Origin: Sphagnum compactum
Lineage: Eukaryota; Bryophyta; Sphagnopsida; Sphagnales
DNA: 64,000 nucleotides
Direction of reading: 5' to 3'
Assembly: GCA_965153455.1 (NCBI GenBank)
Contig: OZ234494.1
Location: 26,155,354 to 26,219,353, forward strand
Every line of letters starts with the position of its first letter. Positions within the stretch are counted from its first letter, which is position 1. Shown in pieces: positions 53,396-64,000 of this stretch. Below the pieces are notes generated by a model. The model ran no database searches. It was not told the origin of the DNA and was given only the letters and a program-made list of their open reading frames with translations. A program made the position numbers and the translations under genes.

Positions 53396-55310
53396 TTATT
53401 TCTGGCCCTTGAATGGCTGTTGGAGATCTGCAATGAATCTGTGAGATGAGTTTAGTACCCCTGTTGTTCTGACTAACATGATCACTTGCAAATGCCAGTG
53501 AAGAGGTGACAGAATCCCAATCCCTTTAGAAACCTGTAGCATTTTCAAGCTCCAGTTCAAGAACTCGTTAAGCAATGCGTTCTCCCATCTCCACATTATC
53601 ATGAATTCTGCAAGAACTGAGCAAAACCCTCCACAGAACAGCATTTGGTTACAGGGCATCTCCTTGATCATAATCTCTACATCCTGTAGATGGCCAGCAT
53701 GGCCAAGAAGGTCGACCATGCAGGTGTAGTGTACCAATTTTGCAGGAATCATGTAAACTGTGCTCATAAGATAAAAACAATGTTGGCCTTCATCCACCAA
53801 ATGTGCATGGGTACAAGCAGACAGAAGACAAACAAAAGTGATATCATCTGGCTGTACACCTTCTTCACACATCTGGTCAAAATGGCTTTGTTACCATGCC
53901 TGTGCATATCCTCCAATTATGGCATTCCACGAGACCACATCTCGAGATAGCATCTTGTTTAACACTCTCAGAGCATCATCCATGCTGCCACATTTGGCTT
54001 ACATGTCAATCAGGCTACTCCTCACAAAGACATCAGACTCACACCTGCTTTGAATGATCTGCTCATGAACATGTCTGCCCTCTTCAAGTGCAACCACACT
54101 GGCATTTAGCATCCCCACATAAGTGACAGGGTCTGACCACACACCTTTGTGTTGAATTTGTTGAAATGGTTCCAAGGCCTTCTGCCCTTCCCCACATTTC
54201 ACATGTGCCAATGTGGAATTCCAAGAGATGACATCACATGATTTTGTTGAACACTCTTCTAGCATCCTCCATGCTCCCACATACATGTCAACCATGCTAT
54301 TCCCCACAAAGGCAGCAGATGCACAACAGCTTTGAATAATTTGCTCATGACTGCACCTGCCCTCTTCAAGTGCAATTATGTTGGCACATGCATTCAGCAT
54401 GCCTACAAAAGTCTCAGGCACTGGCTGCCCACCTTCATGTTGCATTTGTCAAAATAGAACACCAGTGCCTTCTGTCCTTGCCCACATTTCACATATCCAA
54501 ATATCATAGCATTCCAAGTGACCACATCATGCAACAGCATCTTATCAAACACTTTGCAAGGATTCTCCATGTTCCCACATTTTGCATATATGTCAATCAG
54601 GCCACTGATTACAAAGGCATCAGACTTGCAACTGCTTTGAATGATCTGCTCATGAATGCGGCTGCCCTCTTCAAGTGCTTGTAGACTTGCACATGCATTC
54701 AGCACCACAACAAAAGTGACAGGGTCTGGCTGCACACCTTCTTGTTGCATTTGTTGAAAATGTTCCAATGCCTTCTGCCCTCCTCACATTTCACCTATTG
54801 CAATATCATGGCATTCCATTAGACCACATCTCAAGATGGCATCTTGTTGAACACTTTCCAAGTGTCCTCCATGCTCCCACATTTGGCATACATGTCAATC
54901 AAGCTACTTTCCACAAAGACAACTAAATCCCATCCACTTGCAACAATCTGCTCATGAGCACGTTGGCCATCTTCAAGTGCAATGACACTGGCACATGCAT
55001 TCAGCACTCCCATGAAAGTCAGAGTCTGGCTGCACACCTTCCTGTTGCATTTGTTGAAATAGTTCCAGTGCCTTCTGCGCTTGTCCACACTTCACATGTC
55101 CCAAAATCATTGCATTCCAAGTGAACATTTTGAGATTCTTGCACTTTGTTGAACACTCTGTGGGCATCCTCCATGCTCCCACATTTGGCATACATGTCAA
55201 CCAAGCTACTCCCAACAAAGACATCAGCCTTGCAACCACTTTGAATGATCTGCTCATGAGTGCATCTGCTCTCTTCAATTGCTCGCAAACTAGCACATGC
55301 ATTCAGGATT
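53396..55310 (-). pseudogene. PLS-class pentatricopeptide-repeat (PPR) pseudogene
   Basis: PPR proteins of this class bind organellar RNA, often guiding editing. On the minus strand, repeats read EEGVQPDPVTF, LNACASLQALEEG, IHEQIIQS, DVFVGSSLVDMYAKCGSMED and NAMILGHVKCGQGQKAL in family order, forming roughly five P-L-S blocks. The downstream end (53396-53872) carries the last repeat (VQPDDITFVCLLSACTHAHL) and an E-like extension. The reading frame changes at least five times (near 53.9, 54.4, 54.8, 55.05 and 55.15 kb) and internal stops occur. The 5' end begins in mid-motif at about 55306, so a start codon and transit peptide are missing. It is intronless, as such genes usually are. It cannot encode a full protein. 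No DYW domain is visible. Confidence 0.9.
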
Positions 55311-56194
55311 TCTTACACTTGTAAATCTTGCCAATCCCTGCATTTACTTGGAGGTGGATTCAATGCAAACTTTGAGCTAGTTCATTATGGATGATATTGC
55401 AATCTTTCAGAAAATTTTCACGGATCAGCAATCACTTTGCATGCCTCTGAATGTTTGTTGTATTCTATCAATTTGGTTAATGTTTGAGAGTGCTGTTCTA
55501 TTTCTTTATCAGCTTACAATCTTACATGTTTGTGCTTAGTGACAGCTCCATTTTATATCATGGAGGAGGATATGGGTCCCTCAGCACTATTGTACTCTTT
55601 ACCTCATTTCTTGGGTTCTTTTATCAATTTTTTTTCGTTCATTTCAATATTGTATGGTTGAGTAGTGATGAATATCAAGATTCAAAAATGTAAGCCAAAG
55701 AGAAGTCGTGTTGTGGTGTTGTTACAAAGGAAATTTGGAAGACAAAATTGTGTTGTTTTTCTTTCATTTTGTTTAGTGTTTAAGCTAGCTTTTGAACAGA
55801 ACATGTTTTATTCATATATTCAATATGGTGTGGAAAACATAATGGTCAGGACAATCTTTCTTCAACTAAGAATGTTGCTTGTAAAGCATCTAGGGACTTT
55901 GTCAACAGACACTTTCCAAATTAGTGTTATTTAAGTGCCCTATAAGAGGTAGCCAGAAAAATTGGGAAATGCTGCTATGTACCCTACGCACTGTGTTCTT
56001 TAGTAAAAAGAAAAAGAATGGTTCAGTATGGGCTTGACTACAGGTCACTACTCAGAGTCCATATATGTAAAAGAATTTTATAAAGTTTCTCCGTTCATTT
56101 TCAGTCACTTCCTTTCACAAAATTTCCCTTTTTAATCACAAACGAAGATATCAATTTTTGTAAGGTTCAAATTTTTAAAAGTTCCTTATGTAAG

Positions 56195-56322
56195 GTAAGG
56201 AACTTGAACTTTTCAGAGGATCTTCTGAAGTTTTCAGGCCTAAAGATTTTCAGGCTTAGTCTCAAGCCACTGCCCTAAGCAGGGCCCCCTAGCCAAAGAA
56301 GATCCTTAGAAAAGTTCCTTAC
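56195..56322. repeat. Foldback sequence
   Basis: Arms 56195-56225 and 56297-56322 are imperfect inverted copies sharing GTAAGGAACTT and AGGATCTTCT. The left arm also pairs locally with GTTCCTTA at 56181. Confidence 0.65.
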
Positions 56323-57940
56323 ACAAGGATGATGGACATGATTTTACACTATTCAACTACTGGCTTGTGGCAAAGGTAGATGGGATAATATTACAAATGA
56401 GGCCATTGAAATTGGGTCGTGCTGCTTCAGTTTACTACTTTGAATCTTTTGTTGACTGAGATGTGCAACTTGCCTTAAATTGAGCATGTGGAGTAAGGAC
56501 CGAGAAGGGGGCCATTCTGTGAATGAGGGCCCAGCATGAGGCTGAGTCCAAGCACAGGACTTGAACTCCCAGAACTGCCCTGTTTGTGGTTGTTATCCGG
56601 CATAAGGATCTGGTAGAGAACAGAATGGCAACTGTTAAAATTCTACCAGATTCTCATTTTCTGAGGAACCAGGTTACACAGAAGGTGCCTCCTTGTTGTG
56701 GCAGAACATTAACAAGAGTAAGGCGCCCTCCACATACATTTAAAAGTTTCTACCAGTTCTTTATGTTTCTTCAAAGCATCTTGATTGACTCTACTACTAC
56801 TACGTACCCAAAGGGGAGATACTTTATGTTTTTAGTGGACTATTCTTGCCAAAACAAATTCAGTTTTCTGCCCAAATTTTGTGAACAAATCTAAAGGATG
56901 CTTTGAACGTTGAACCTACATCTGCCTTGAAATAGAGTATCTGCATTGCTACTGACATACACACACATAAAGCAATTGTCTACTTGCCAATGGTTTGCAC
57001 AACTTGCCTCATAAGGACCTGCTCAGATTTTTCTAGTGTCTTTGGAGATTGCAGTGTAAAAACCACAGAGGCATTTTGGAAAACAAAACATTCACAGGTG
57101 TGGGCATTCAATTTTTTGAAATGCTTGCATACTTTCTTTTTTCTGTGATGCCCATTGGGTATCATGGGGCAAATTTTTGAAAAAAATCTGATCACAGTCT
57201 TTACACACAATAGAGCCCTTGGCTGTGGGCTTTACCAGAATTGGGCTTGTGCTCAGCTCCACATGGTACGGACCCTTATTCCAGTAAAGCCTACAGCCTC
57301 AGGCTTTACCATACACATAACATCTCAAAGCTTTGCTAGAAATTAGTAATTACTCTCAGATTGTGTGAACACATGGGTAGGCATAGTTGGGCCTCAAGCA
57401 CCCCTCCAATTACTTGAGTACAAAGGAAGAATGAAGGTTTTTCTGCAAGAGGCAACAGACCATTCAAACAATAATTCTGACATTGCATATTGTTCACATG
57501 TTTTCAGTTATATGGTTGTGGAGTCTATGTCAAATTGTGGTCTCAAAACCCCATGTCTTCTGCTTATTAAGAAAACTGGGATAAAGTTCATTGGAATAAA
57601 TTTTCATTCAGGAAAGGGGTGCTGATTCAAATGGATTTGGGAAAGAGGACAATGCCTGCTCAGATCTGATTCCCATCCTTTCTATTCTTTATCTCCATGC
57701 AACTTTGAATTGAAGAAACAGTAATACTGATGTTGAGCTTAGTTTTGTAATTGGGGCAAGAGTTGGCACAATGGAAACTCGTAATTAATAGTCAAACCAC
57801 ACTTGCAGCAGTGATCTTTTGCATCAAAATCAAAGTACGCTCTTCAATTGTGTAACAAAGTGGGACAAGTGCGTGAAGATGTAGTGCCTTCATCTACATT
57901 GTCTACTGTTACCCAGAAAAATTCTCGTCATATTTAGGAG

Positions 57941-58034
57941 ATTGTGAATTTTCCTCTTGTTGTTCCCCCATTGCCAGGGAGTTTACGAATTGTGAGTACT
58001 TCTCTTGATGTTCCCCCATTGCCAGGGAGTCTAT
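57941..58034. repeat. Tandem duplication, 48-nt period
   Basis: Two copies share GTTCCCCCATTGCCAGGGAG. Confidence 0.9.
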
Positions 58035-58637
58035 GGAAGAAACAAACTAACATGCCTGTGAGTAGTTTGGTGATACTCAATATGAAGATTTGTAGCTAAC
58101 TAAGGAACTTCAAAATCATTTTTGTAAATATCTGAGTATTGTGTCCTTGCGAGCCAGTAGTCACCAATCAAATTCAACAAAAACCAAGAGAGAGGAAGTT
58201 CATTTCTAGACTAAGAAACCCAACAGGACTGTAAAATTGTGCTTGAGATATTCAGATCTCGTTAGCACAGTCTTGAGTGATGAAATTCTAACCTTCGGTT
58301 GCACAACAGTTTCTAAAATATTAATTATGTCTGACATTTCCTGGGGTATTACTAGATTTCACCTAGTCCTGAGGTTTCATTCCACAGCTTGATGCATCAA
58401 CAATGAAGTAGGTCAGATGTTATTTATATACAGAGTAAGTCCTGCAGTGTTATGTTTTACTATTCTCAACCCCATCGCCAAGTTGTAGACAAAGGTTAAA
58501 AACCTATACAGAATGTTTTTTCTGTGTGCAATTTCACAACCAATGCGATCAATTTTTGAAAAATGAGAAACAAAGCAACTCTTTTTAGTGTTTTTGGTCG
58601 CCAAATTTAGGCATTCTGCCTCACCTGTTTCAACAGG

Positions 58638-58684
58638 TAGCCAACAAATAGAAGGATTCTTAAATCCTTCTATTTACTTGGCTA
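58638..58684. repeat. Near-perfect 21-bp hairpin
   Basis: TAGCCAAC, then AAATAGAAGGATT, pairs with AATCCTTCTATTT, then ACTTGGCTA, around a 4-base loop (CTTA). A smaller palindrome ACCTGTTTCAACAGGT abuts it at 58624-58639. Confidence 0.85.
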
Positions 58685-59244
58685 GATCATGTCTTATGGA
58701 TGATGGCAAGTTGTGCTATACCAGAAAATTTAGAAAAAAAAAAACTATAGGTTAAGAGAGCTTGGAATAGCCTTGTGCCTAGGTGTGAGAAAAAACCTTT
58801 GTGACCAATGAGCTGCTTAATCAACACACACACCAAATTAAATGCATTCATGACAGTCTAGAAACGCATACGGGAAGCCACGATTGTTGCGGGGGCCCAT
58901 GATAGATTAAATCAAATCAGAAGGGAGGAAGAGATGCAATCTGCGTGATCATCACGCACGCGGGCGCAGGAGGCGCTGTGGCAAGCTGCGAGATCATATT
59001 TCGACAAATCAGCTGTTTATACTTTACAACAATATTGCAGAATCTGAGAGATGCAACTAAAGAGTACGTAAAAGCACGTTGCACGTCCTAGTGTTGCGAT
59101 GCCATCAACAAGCCTGCACTTTAGTCTATTTGTAACTACAGATCACAGGTGTGATTTAACTGCAAGAATTAGGAAGTGTTCGTCAGCTCTAACGCACACA
59201 ATAGCAATCAAAACAGTTTCCTCCAAGAAGAGACATTACGTGAC

Positions 59245-60668
59245 TTAGATTCCGGGGGTGAATTTGGTGGCATATGCCCAGGCGTTGTTGCCGACTGGAT
59301 CAGCCAAGTGATCGTACAAATTCTCAACTGGGCCCTTGCCGGTGACGATGGCCTGCACGAAGAATCCCAAATTGGCGACCAGAGCCAGTCTTCCGTTCTT
59401 GATCTCTTTCACCTTCAGCTCAGCGAAGGCGTCCGGGTCGTCAGCCAAGCCCAGGGGATCGAATGCGCCTCCTGGGTAGAGTGGATCAGTCACCTCCCCA
59501 AGTGGACCTCCTGCAACGCGGTAGCCCTCCACGGCGCCAAGGAGTATCACCTGCACAGCTAAGGTGGCGAGAATACTCTGGGCGTGAATCAAAGCCGGAT
59601 TGCCCAAATAGTTAAGACCGCCTTCGGCGAAGATCTGAGAACCGGCTTTGAACCATACTGCCTCTCCGAACTGGACTCCGTTCCTGGCCAAGATCTCAGG
59701 GGTGAGGATTCCCACAGCTCCGAGCAAGGCCCAGCGAGCATGGATCACCTCCAGCTCCCTGTTCTTGGCGAAGGTCTCGGGGTCCGCTGACAGTCCCGCT
59801 GTATCCCATCCGTAGTCTCCGGGATACTCTCCGGTCAAGTATGAAGGAGTGTCTCCGGAGAATGGGCCCAAGAACTTGGGACGATCAGGTCCATACCTGG
59901 AAAGAAAGGCAATATTCCCCGCCACCCACAAGCTCAGTCTCTCAGAGAACTACCCAAAGCAAGAAATGCATGCAAACCAGTACACGACCCTAAAACACGG
60001 ACGATCTACTCATTTCTATTTCTCGTGCATACTGAGATAACGTATTTAAAGTTGATCAGTCAGATCAAAAACCCCTACGAATGAAGTTATCGGAAAAAAA
60101 AAACCACGAAGAAAATGCAAGCAATGCACAAGATCAGCTTGCAATCGCATGTAGCAGCTGCAGCTATCCAATTGATATCAACACCAGCAGTAATATAAGC
60201 TCTTTCAAATTTGTCTTAGCTGCATGGAAGCAGTTTGGAGCAAGGAATAAAGGAACCAATTTGAAAACTACGATTCTTGAAGAACATCTACATTAGTAAT
60301 TGAAGATCGAAAAGGACATCGAGCATGCAATCTAAAACGAAACTCAAACTGATCAAAGAGCACAACACAAAAGTGATGAGAATGAAGGAAAATAGCATCT
60401 AGAGTCTAGGCGTCATACTGTAACTTGAAAGGAAAATTTCCACACTGTGTAGGAAAAGAAAGAAAGCTAGCTAGCTAGTAGCCGACAGGACATGATGTGC
60501 AACGGGAAGAAGCTCATGCCAGATGCTGGCTGGAGTGCTAGACTTGCTGCGCGCTTGGACACGAGCTTCACCGTTGCTGCCAACCTTACGGGCGAGCTCA
60601 CTTCTCTGCTTCAGCAATGACTGGCCTGCGAAAGCGGGTGAAGCACATGCAACAGCTGCTGATGCCAT
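59245..60668 (-). CDS. LHCB: LHCII-type chlorophyll a/b-binding protein, divergent paralogue
   Basis: A thylakoid antenna protein of photosystem II. Exons on the minus strand: 60668-60520 and 59896-59245; 801 bases, 266 residues. The N-terminus ([20 protein letters not shown]) is a plastid transit peptide like that of LHCB2. The joined exons restore the WYGPDR trimerisation motif (residues 50-55). [33 protein letters not shown] (helix 1), [15 protein letters not shown] (helix 2), DPLGLADDP and [12 protein letters not shown] (helix 3) follow. The intron donor is GC, not GT; only this junction keeps frame and motif. Helix 3 reads [12 protein letters not shown] instead of the near-invariant [12 protein letters not shown]. 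The usual R-R/K-T phosphorylation site near the mature N-terminus appears as ARS. A TATA-like box lies at 60823-60829, about 155 bases upstream. No stops, so probably functional. Confidence 0.93.
60518..60519 (-). promoter_or_regulatory. Non-canonical GC 5' splice site of LHCB
   Basis: On the minus strand the exon ends ATCTG and the intron begins GCATGAG; the acceptor at 59897-59898 is a normal CAG. GC-AG introns are a known minor class. The dinucleotide is directly visible; its use is inferred from phase and the WYGPDR motif. Confidence 0.75.
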
Positions 60669-63600
60669 GGATGCAGAACAAGAGATGATCGATCAAGCGA
60701 CAGTCAAGGAAAAAGAAAGAAGAACTAGAGTTGATGCCGCGCTGGCTTCAAAGGAAGGAGCAAAGCAAAGTCGAGTGGAGCGGGATTTGTGCAGTGCGGG
60801 GAAGAAGGGTGGGCGTGACGGTCTATAAGAACAGTAGCCAGGTACATGCACCTGGATGGAATTCCATTTCTTCCCACGTTCAGCCCCCCTCTTATGACAC
60901 TATGGTGGGGCTGGCCCTATGATTTAACCCTACTACTTACCGTTGCTCAATTCATTTGAGCCGAACGTCCATTTTTCACTCTATACACACTCAATTTTAC
61001 TTTGTTGGCACTCACTGAAATGAAAGAAAAAACCAACCAATTAAGCAAACAAACAAACCGAGTCTAAAAATTAATCACTTGGCCCCTAGATTGTTACTGG
61101 AGAAGGTGTAGGCCCTGGGGCACTTGAAGAATTAAACACTCTTTTTTTTGCATGGGGAATGGAACTTTGATTTGGAACCCCTATTAATCCCCCTATATAT
61201 TGGCCAGGGTGAACCAGCACCAACACTGGTACCTTCTCAGAGCACACCAGTAAAGGTAGTGAATTTGGAAGGGCAATTTTTTTTTTGGCATGTAAATACT
61301 AGATACCTGGTCATGATTTGTTAGTTATAGAGGATGATGGCACATTACACATAAGGTTTTGAGTTAGCTTTGAGGGTCCATATGGTTTCAAACTATATTT
61401 CCCATTTGTTTCTTGATGACCGAAAATTTAGCTAAGTCTTTTAAGCTGTCAAGTCCACAACCCCTTAGAACAACATTAGAGGAGTTTGAAATTTGAGGAC
61501 TTTCATCATAAATAGTGCACTTTGCCAAGTCATCAATTGAAAATTGAATAAAATTCTATCGATCATGGATCATGGTCCATGGATGGGTACCTATTGTCCT
61601 CATTGGCTTTTGAAGATTTTGTCTTATCTTGTTTCCCTGCAATTGATTGGCTGGGAATATATGTGTGCCTGTTGGTGATAGTCAACAACCTCCCCAATTG
61701 CTGGGGGAAAATATCCTTTTACTTACATTCTCTGCGGACATGGACACACTTGACGTGCAATATTCACTTGACATGCAATATTTCTGGGCACGTTGTCACA
61801 TTTTGTTATGGACTTGATTGACATGGTTAATTTAAGAGACACACTGGAATCTCTCCATTACTCCATTGTCCTCATTAAGCAAAGTTCAAATATTATGATC
61901 TAAAATGTTTTAAAGGAAGATTATTATGTTCTAGAGAGTCTCTTTTGCTTGAAAGTAAATAGTCAAAAAGCTTTTGTAAATCTTTAAAATGTTTTGTCTA
62001 AAAAGTTTTAATTAAAAGTCTTAAACAGTTTAAAGATCATGATTTGAACAACTCTGTAACAAAGGGAGGAGAACTTGCAAAGAAAATTGTAGCAGTGGAG
62101 GGTGTAAGTCCAAGAGTTAATGGTTTACAGTTTACCACCTACATTATCAATCATGTTTTAAGATTTTAAACTGGACAAAGTATAGAAATTTTGTGAACAA
62201 TTCATTCGTGCTTTTCGCTTTGCATTTGAAGGTTGAGCAAAGATTTGCAAATAACTTGTGCCAAATTGGTCCTCAAAAGTTCAAATAATCTTTAGAGCTT
62301 CAATAAAACACAATGTTCTGCTGCTGCACAACCATGTGTAAACCCATAACCATTAACAGTCTAATTGAGGATGTCTTTTCTGCACTATTGAAGATTGCCC
62401 TGATTCTGAAGGATAACATTCTTCCCAATTTGCAGTACCAGGCTAAAACCATGTAGTCGAGCTGCTGGGATTGAGATACGAAATTACATCCTCCCAAGTT
62501 GCTATATCAGACTATGAGCATAGTGCAGCTGCTGGGATTGAGCTATAACTGAATCGCTGCTTGTTATAATAGCTCCGTCTTTTTTAGAGGGTAGCTGAGT
62601 ACAGCTAGAGTTTTTTAAAGGTGTTAGAGGTTATGATTTGTTGCAGGGTTTTACAATATTCATTGATAGTGCCTTTGATTTGAGGAAGGGGCATATTTAG
62701 TCAAGTAAGTTGCGTGGAAGAGTTGAGAGAGTGTTTAATGGTGAAGGTGGCATGTAGGATATATATCACATTTTTAGAGGCACACATCTTTCTTTAGGGT
62801 TTTAGACTGTTAGGGTACGAGTTGGAAAGAAGTTACTCAGCAGCCTGAGATTTTGCCCACTTCACTGTTTGAACGTTTTTTGAATGCGATTTGGGTTTGG
62901 ACTAAATGACCCTAAAGAAGGGCCTGGTACATTTTTGTAACTGAGAAGGCGTCACAAGGAGCATTAAGTCAATTGATGGTGCTTTGGAATGTTATTTTTT
63001 GTGAAGCAAATGATAGTGTAGAGAAGATAGAGGTGTGGTGATACAAGAAAATGAGGATATTGGTGGTGATAGGATTCATAACTAGTGATGGAAGAGCTAG
63101 TTAACTGTGTGCAAAACCCTGTTTGTTGTGTTTAAATGTGTGCACAACAATGTGTGCTTGCATGTCTGATAGACAGTTTGGGTTTTTGTAGATAATAATT
63201 TATGATTAACACTTGTGCAGACATCACACAAGTAGAAAGCAGTTTTGTTTAGAGTTTTGATCAACAGAAGATCAATGCATCTCTGCACTGACCTTCACAC
63301 ATTTAGCATCAGCAAGCATGCAGGTTATTGGGTGTATATAATAAGATCAATACATTTGTGGAAACATCAGGCACAAGGATCAGCAGCAGCGCTGCGGCAG
63401 CAAGCAGGAAATTTATTCCCCGTTGCTGCAATCATACAACTTACACAACACAGCTTTTCTAGATGCTCCTCTCGGTTAGTATATCCAACAGCTATGTACC
63501 TTGACATATTGCAACCTCAACGAGGCTGCAGTCCCTTACATTCACCGGTCTACTATAACAATCATGAGATATGAATGTGAAATTGCAATTCAAAGTGCTC

Positions 63601-63756
63601 GCCTATCGACACACAAACAAGAGCTCCAACCACAACCGCACCGACCGAACTGTTTGTCGAGAGATCACACACAAACCTTGATCAAGACGCACCGTTGATT
63701 AGAAAATTAGAAAAGGCACTGGAAACAACACAAATTCAAGGGAGCAGAGAAAGGAT
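60669..63756. other. LHCB promoter, spacer and 3' region of the second LHCB gene
   Basis: The first 250 bases upstream of the LHCB start contain its leader and TATA-like box. The rest is AT-rich, without a supported gene. The last few hundred bases before 63757 are the probable 3'UTR of the next LHCB gene. Confidence 0.5.

Positions 63757-64000
<244 letters not shown>

Larger units (their letters stand above)
55311..59244. other. Spacer between PPR pseudogene and LHCB
   Basis: No supported gene. Contains a foldback at 56195-56322, a tandem duplication at 57941-58034 and a near-perfect hairpin at 58638-58684. The last few hundred bases are the 3' region of the LHCB gene. Confidence 0.55.

Noticed and set aside
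59176-59562. 128-codon plus-strand frame inside the LHCB gene
   Set aside because: It is the antisense shadow of the strongly conserved LHCB exon 2 and resembles no protein family.

Overview
The window is nuclear DNA of a vascular land plant, and I think most likely of a fern. It carries genes split by GT-AG introns, a cluster of light-harvesting chlorophyll a/b protein genes, a chloroplast-targeted GrpE and a phosphoethanolamine N-methyltransferase. It also holds a decayed PLS-class pentatricopeptide-repeat (PPR) gene in the style abundant in fern genomes, and a nuclear copy of plastid DNA. Genes are short and well separated. Gene-bearing parts have moderate GC. The spacers are very AT-rich and full of microsatellites, minisatellites, foldback elements and decayed transposon sequence. 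The fern assignment is inference from protein style; no organism marker was searched.

Layout. 1-4452 (-): phosphoethanolamine N-methyltransferase with eleven coding exons resolved and the C-terminus beyond the left edge. 4453-23684: AT-rich spacer with a decayed hAT-like transposase (about 6.9-10.3 kb), a plastid rps3-rpl16 insertion (10.7-11.07 kb), a 22/23-nt minisatellite (12.57-13.36 kb), two adjacent foldbacks (17.70-17.95 kb), a 7-nt satellite (18.1 kb), an unassigned 190-codon open frame (18.88-19.46 kb) and a Tourist/Harbinger-type MITE (19.56-19.94 kb). 23685-26951 (-): ESCRT-III subunit VPS24/CHMP3. 28.4-35.1 kb: AT-rich spacer with a TAGG-rich block. 35295-36956 (+): U1 snRNP protein C. 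42156-46317 (+): a large YY1-type zinc-finger protein with an AT-hook. 47689-48735 (-): intronless DUF1664 membrane/coiled-coil protein. 50131-52434 (-): chloroplast GrpE. 53396-55310 (-): PPR pseudogene. 59245-60668 (-): LHCII-type antenna protein with a GC-AG intron and a divergent third helix. 63757-64000 (-): second, canonical LHCB gene, cut by the right edge.

The genes are not an operon and share no single pathway. They are ordinary nuclear neighbours covering membrane lipid precursor synthesis, endosomal sorting, splicing, transcription, plastid protein folding and photosynthetic light harvesting. I rebuilt coding exons by joining reading frames at splice sites. For every complete gene the summed exon length is divisible by three and the joined protein matches its family in length and order, which supports the models. 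I did not find a convincing new multi-gene system. The most notable items are the divergent LHCB with a GC splice donor, the enlarged YY1-type protein, splice donors embedded in CT microsatellites, and the rps3-rpl16 plastid insertion.
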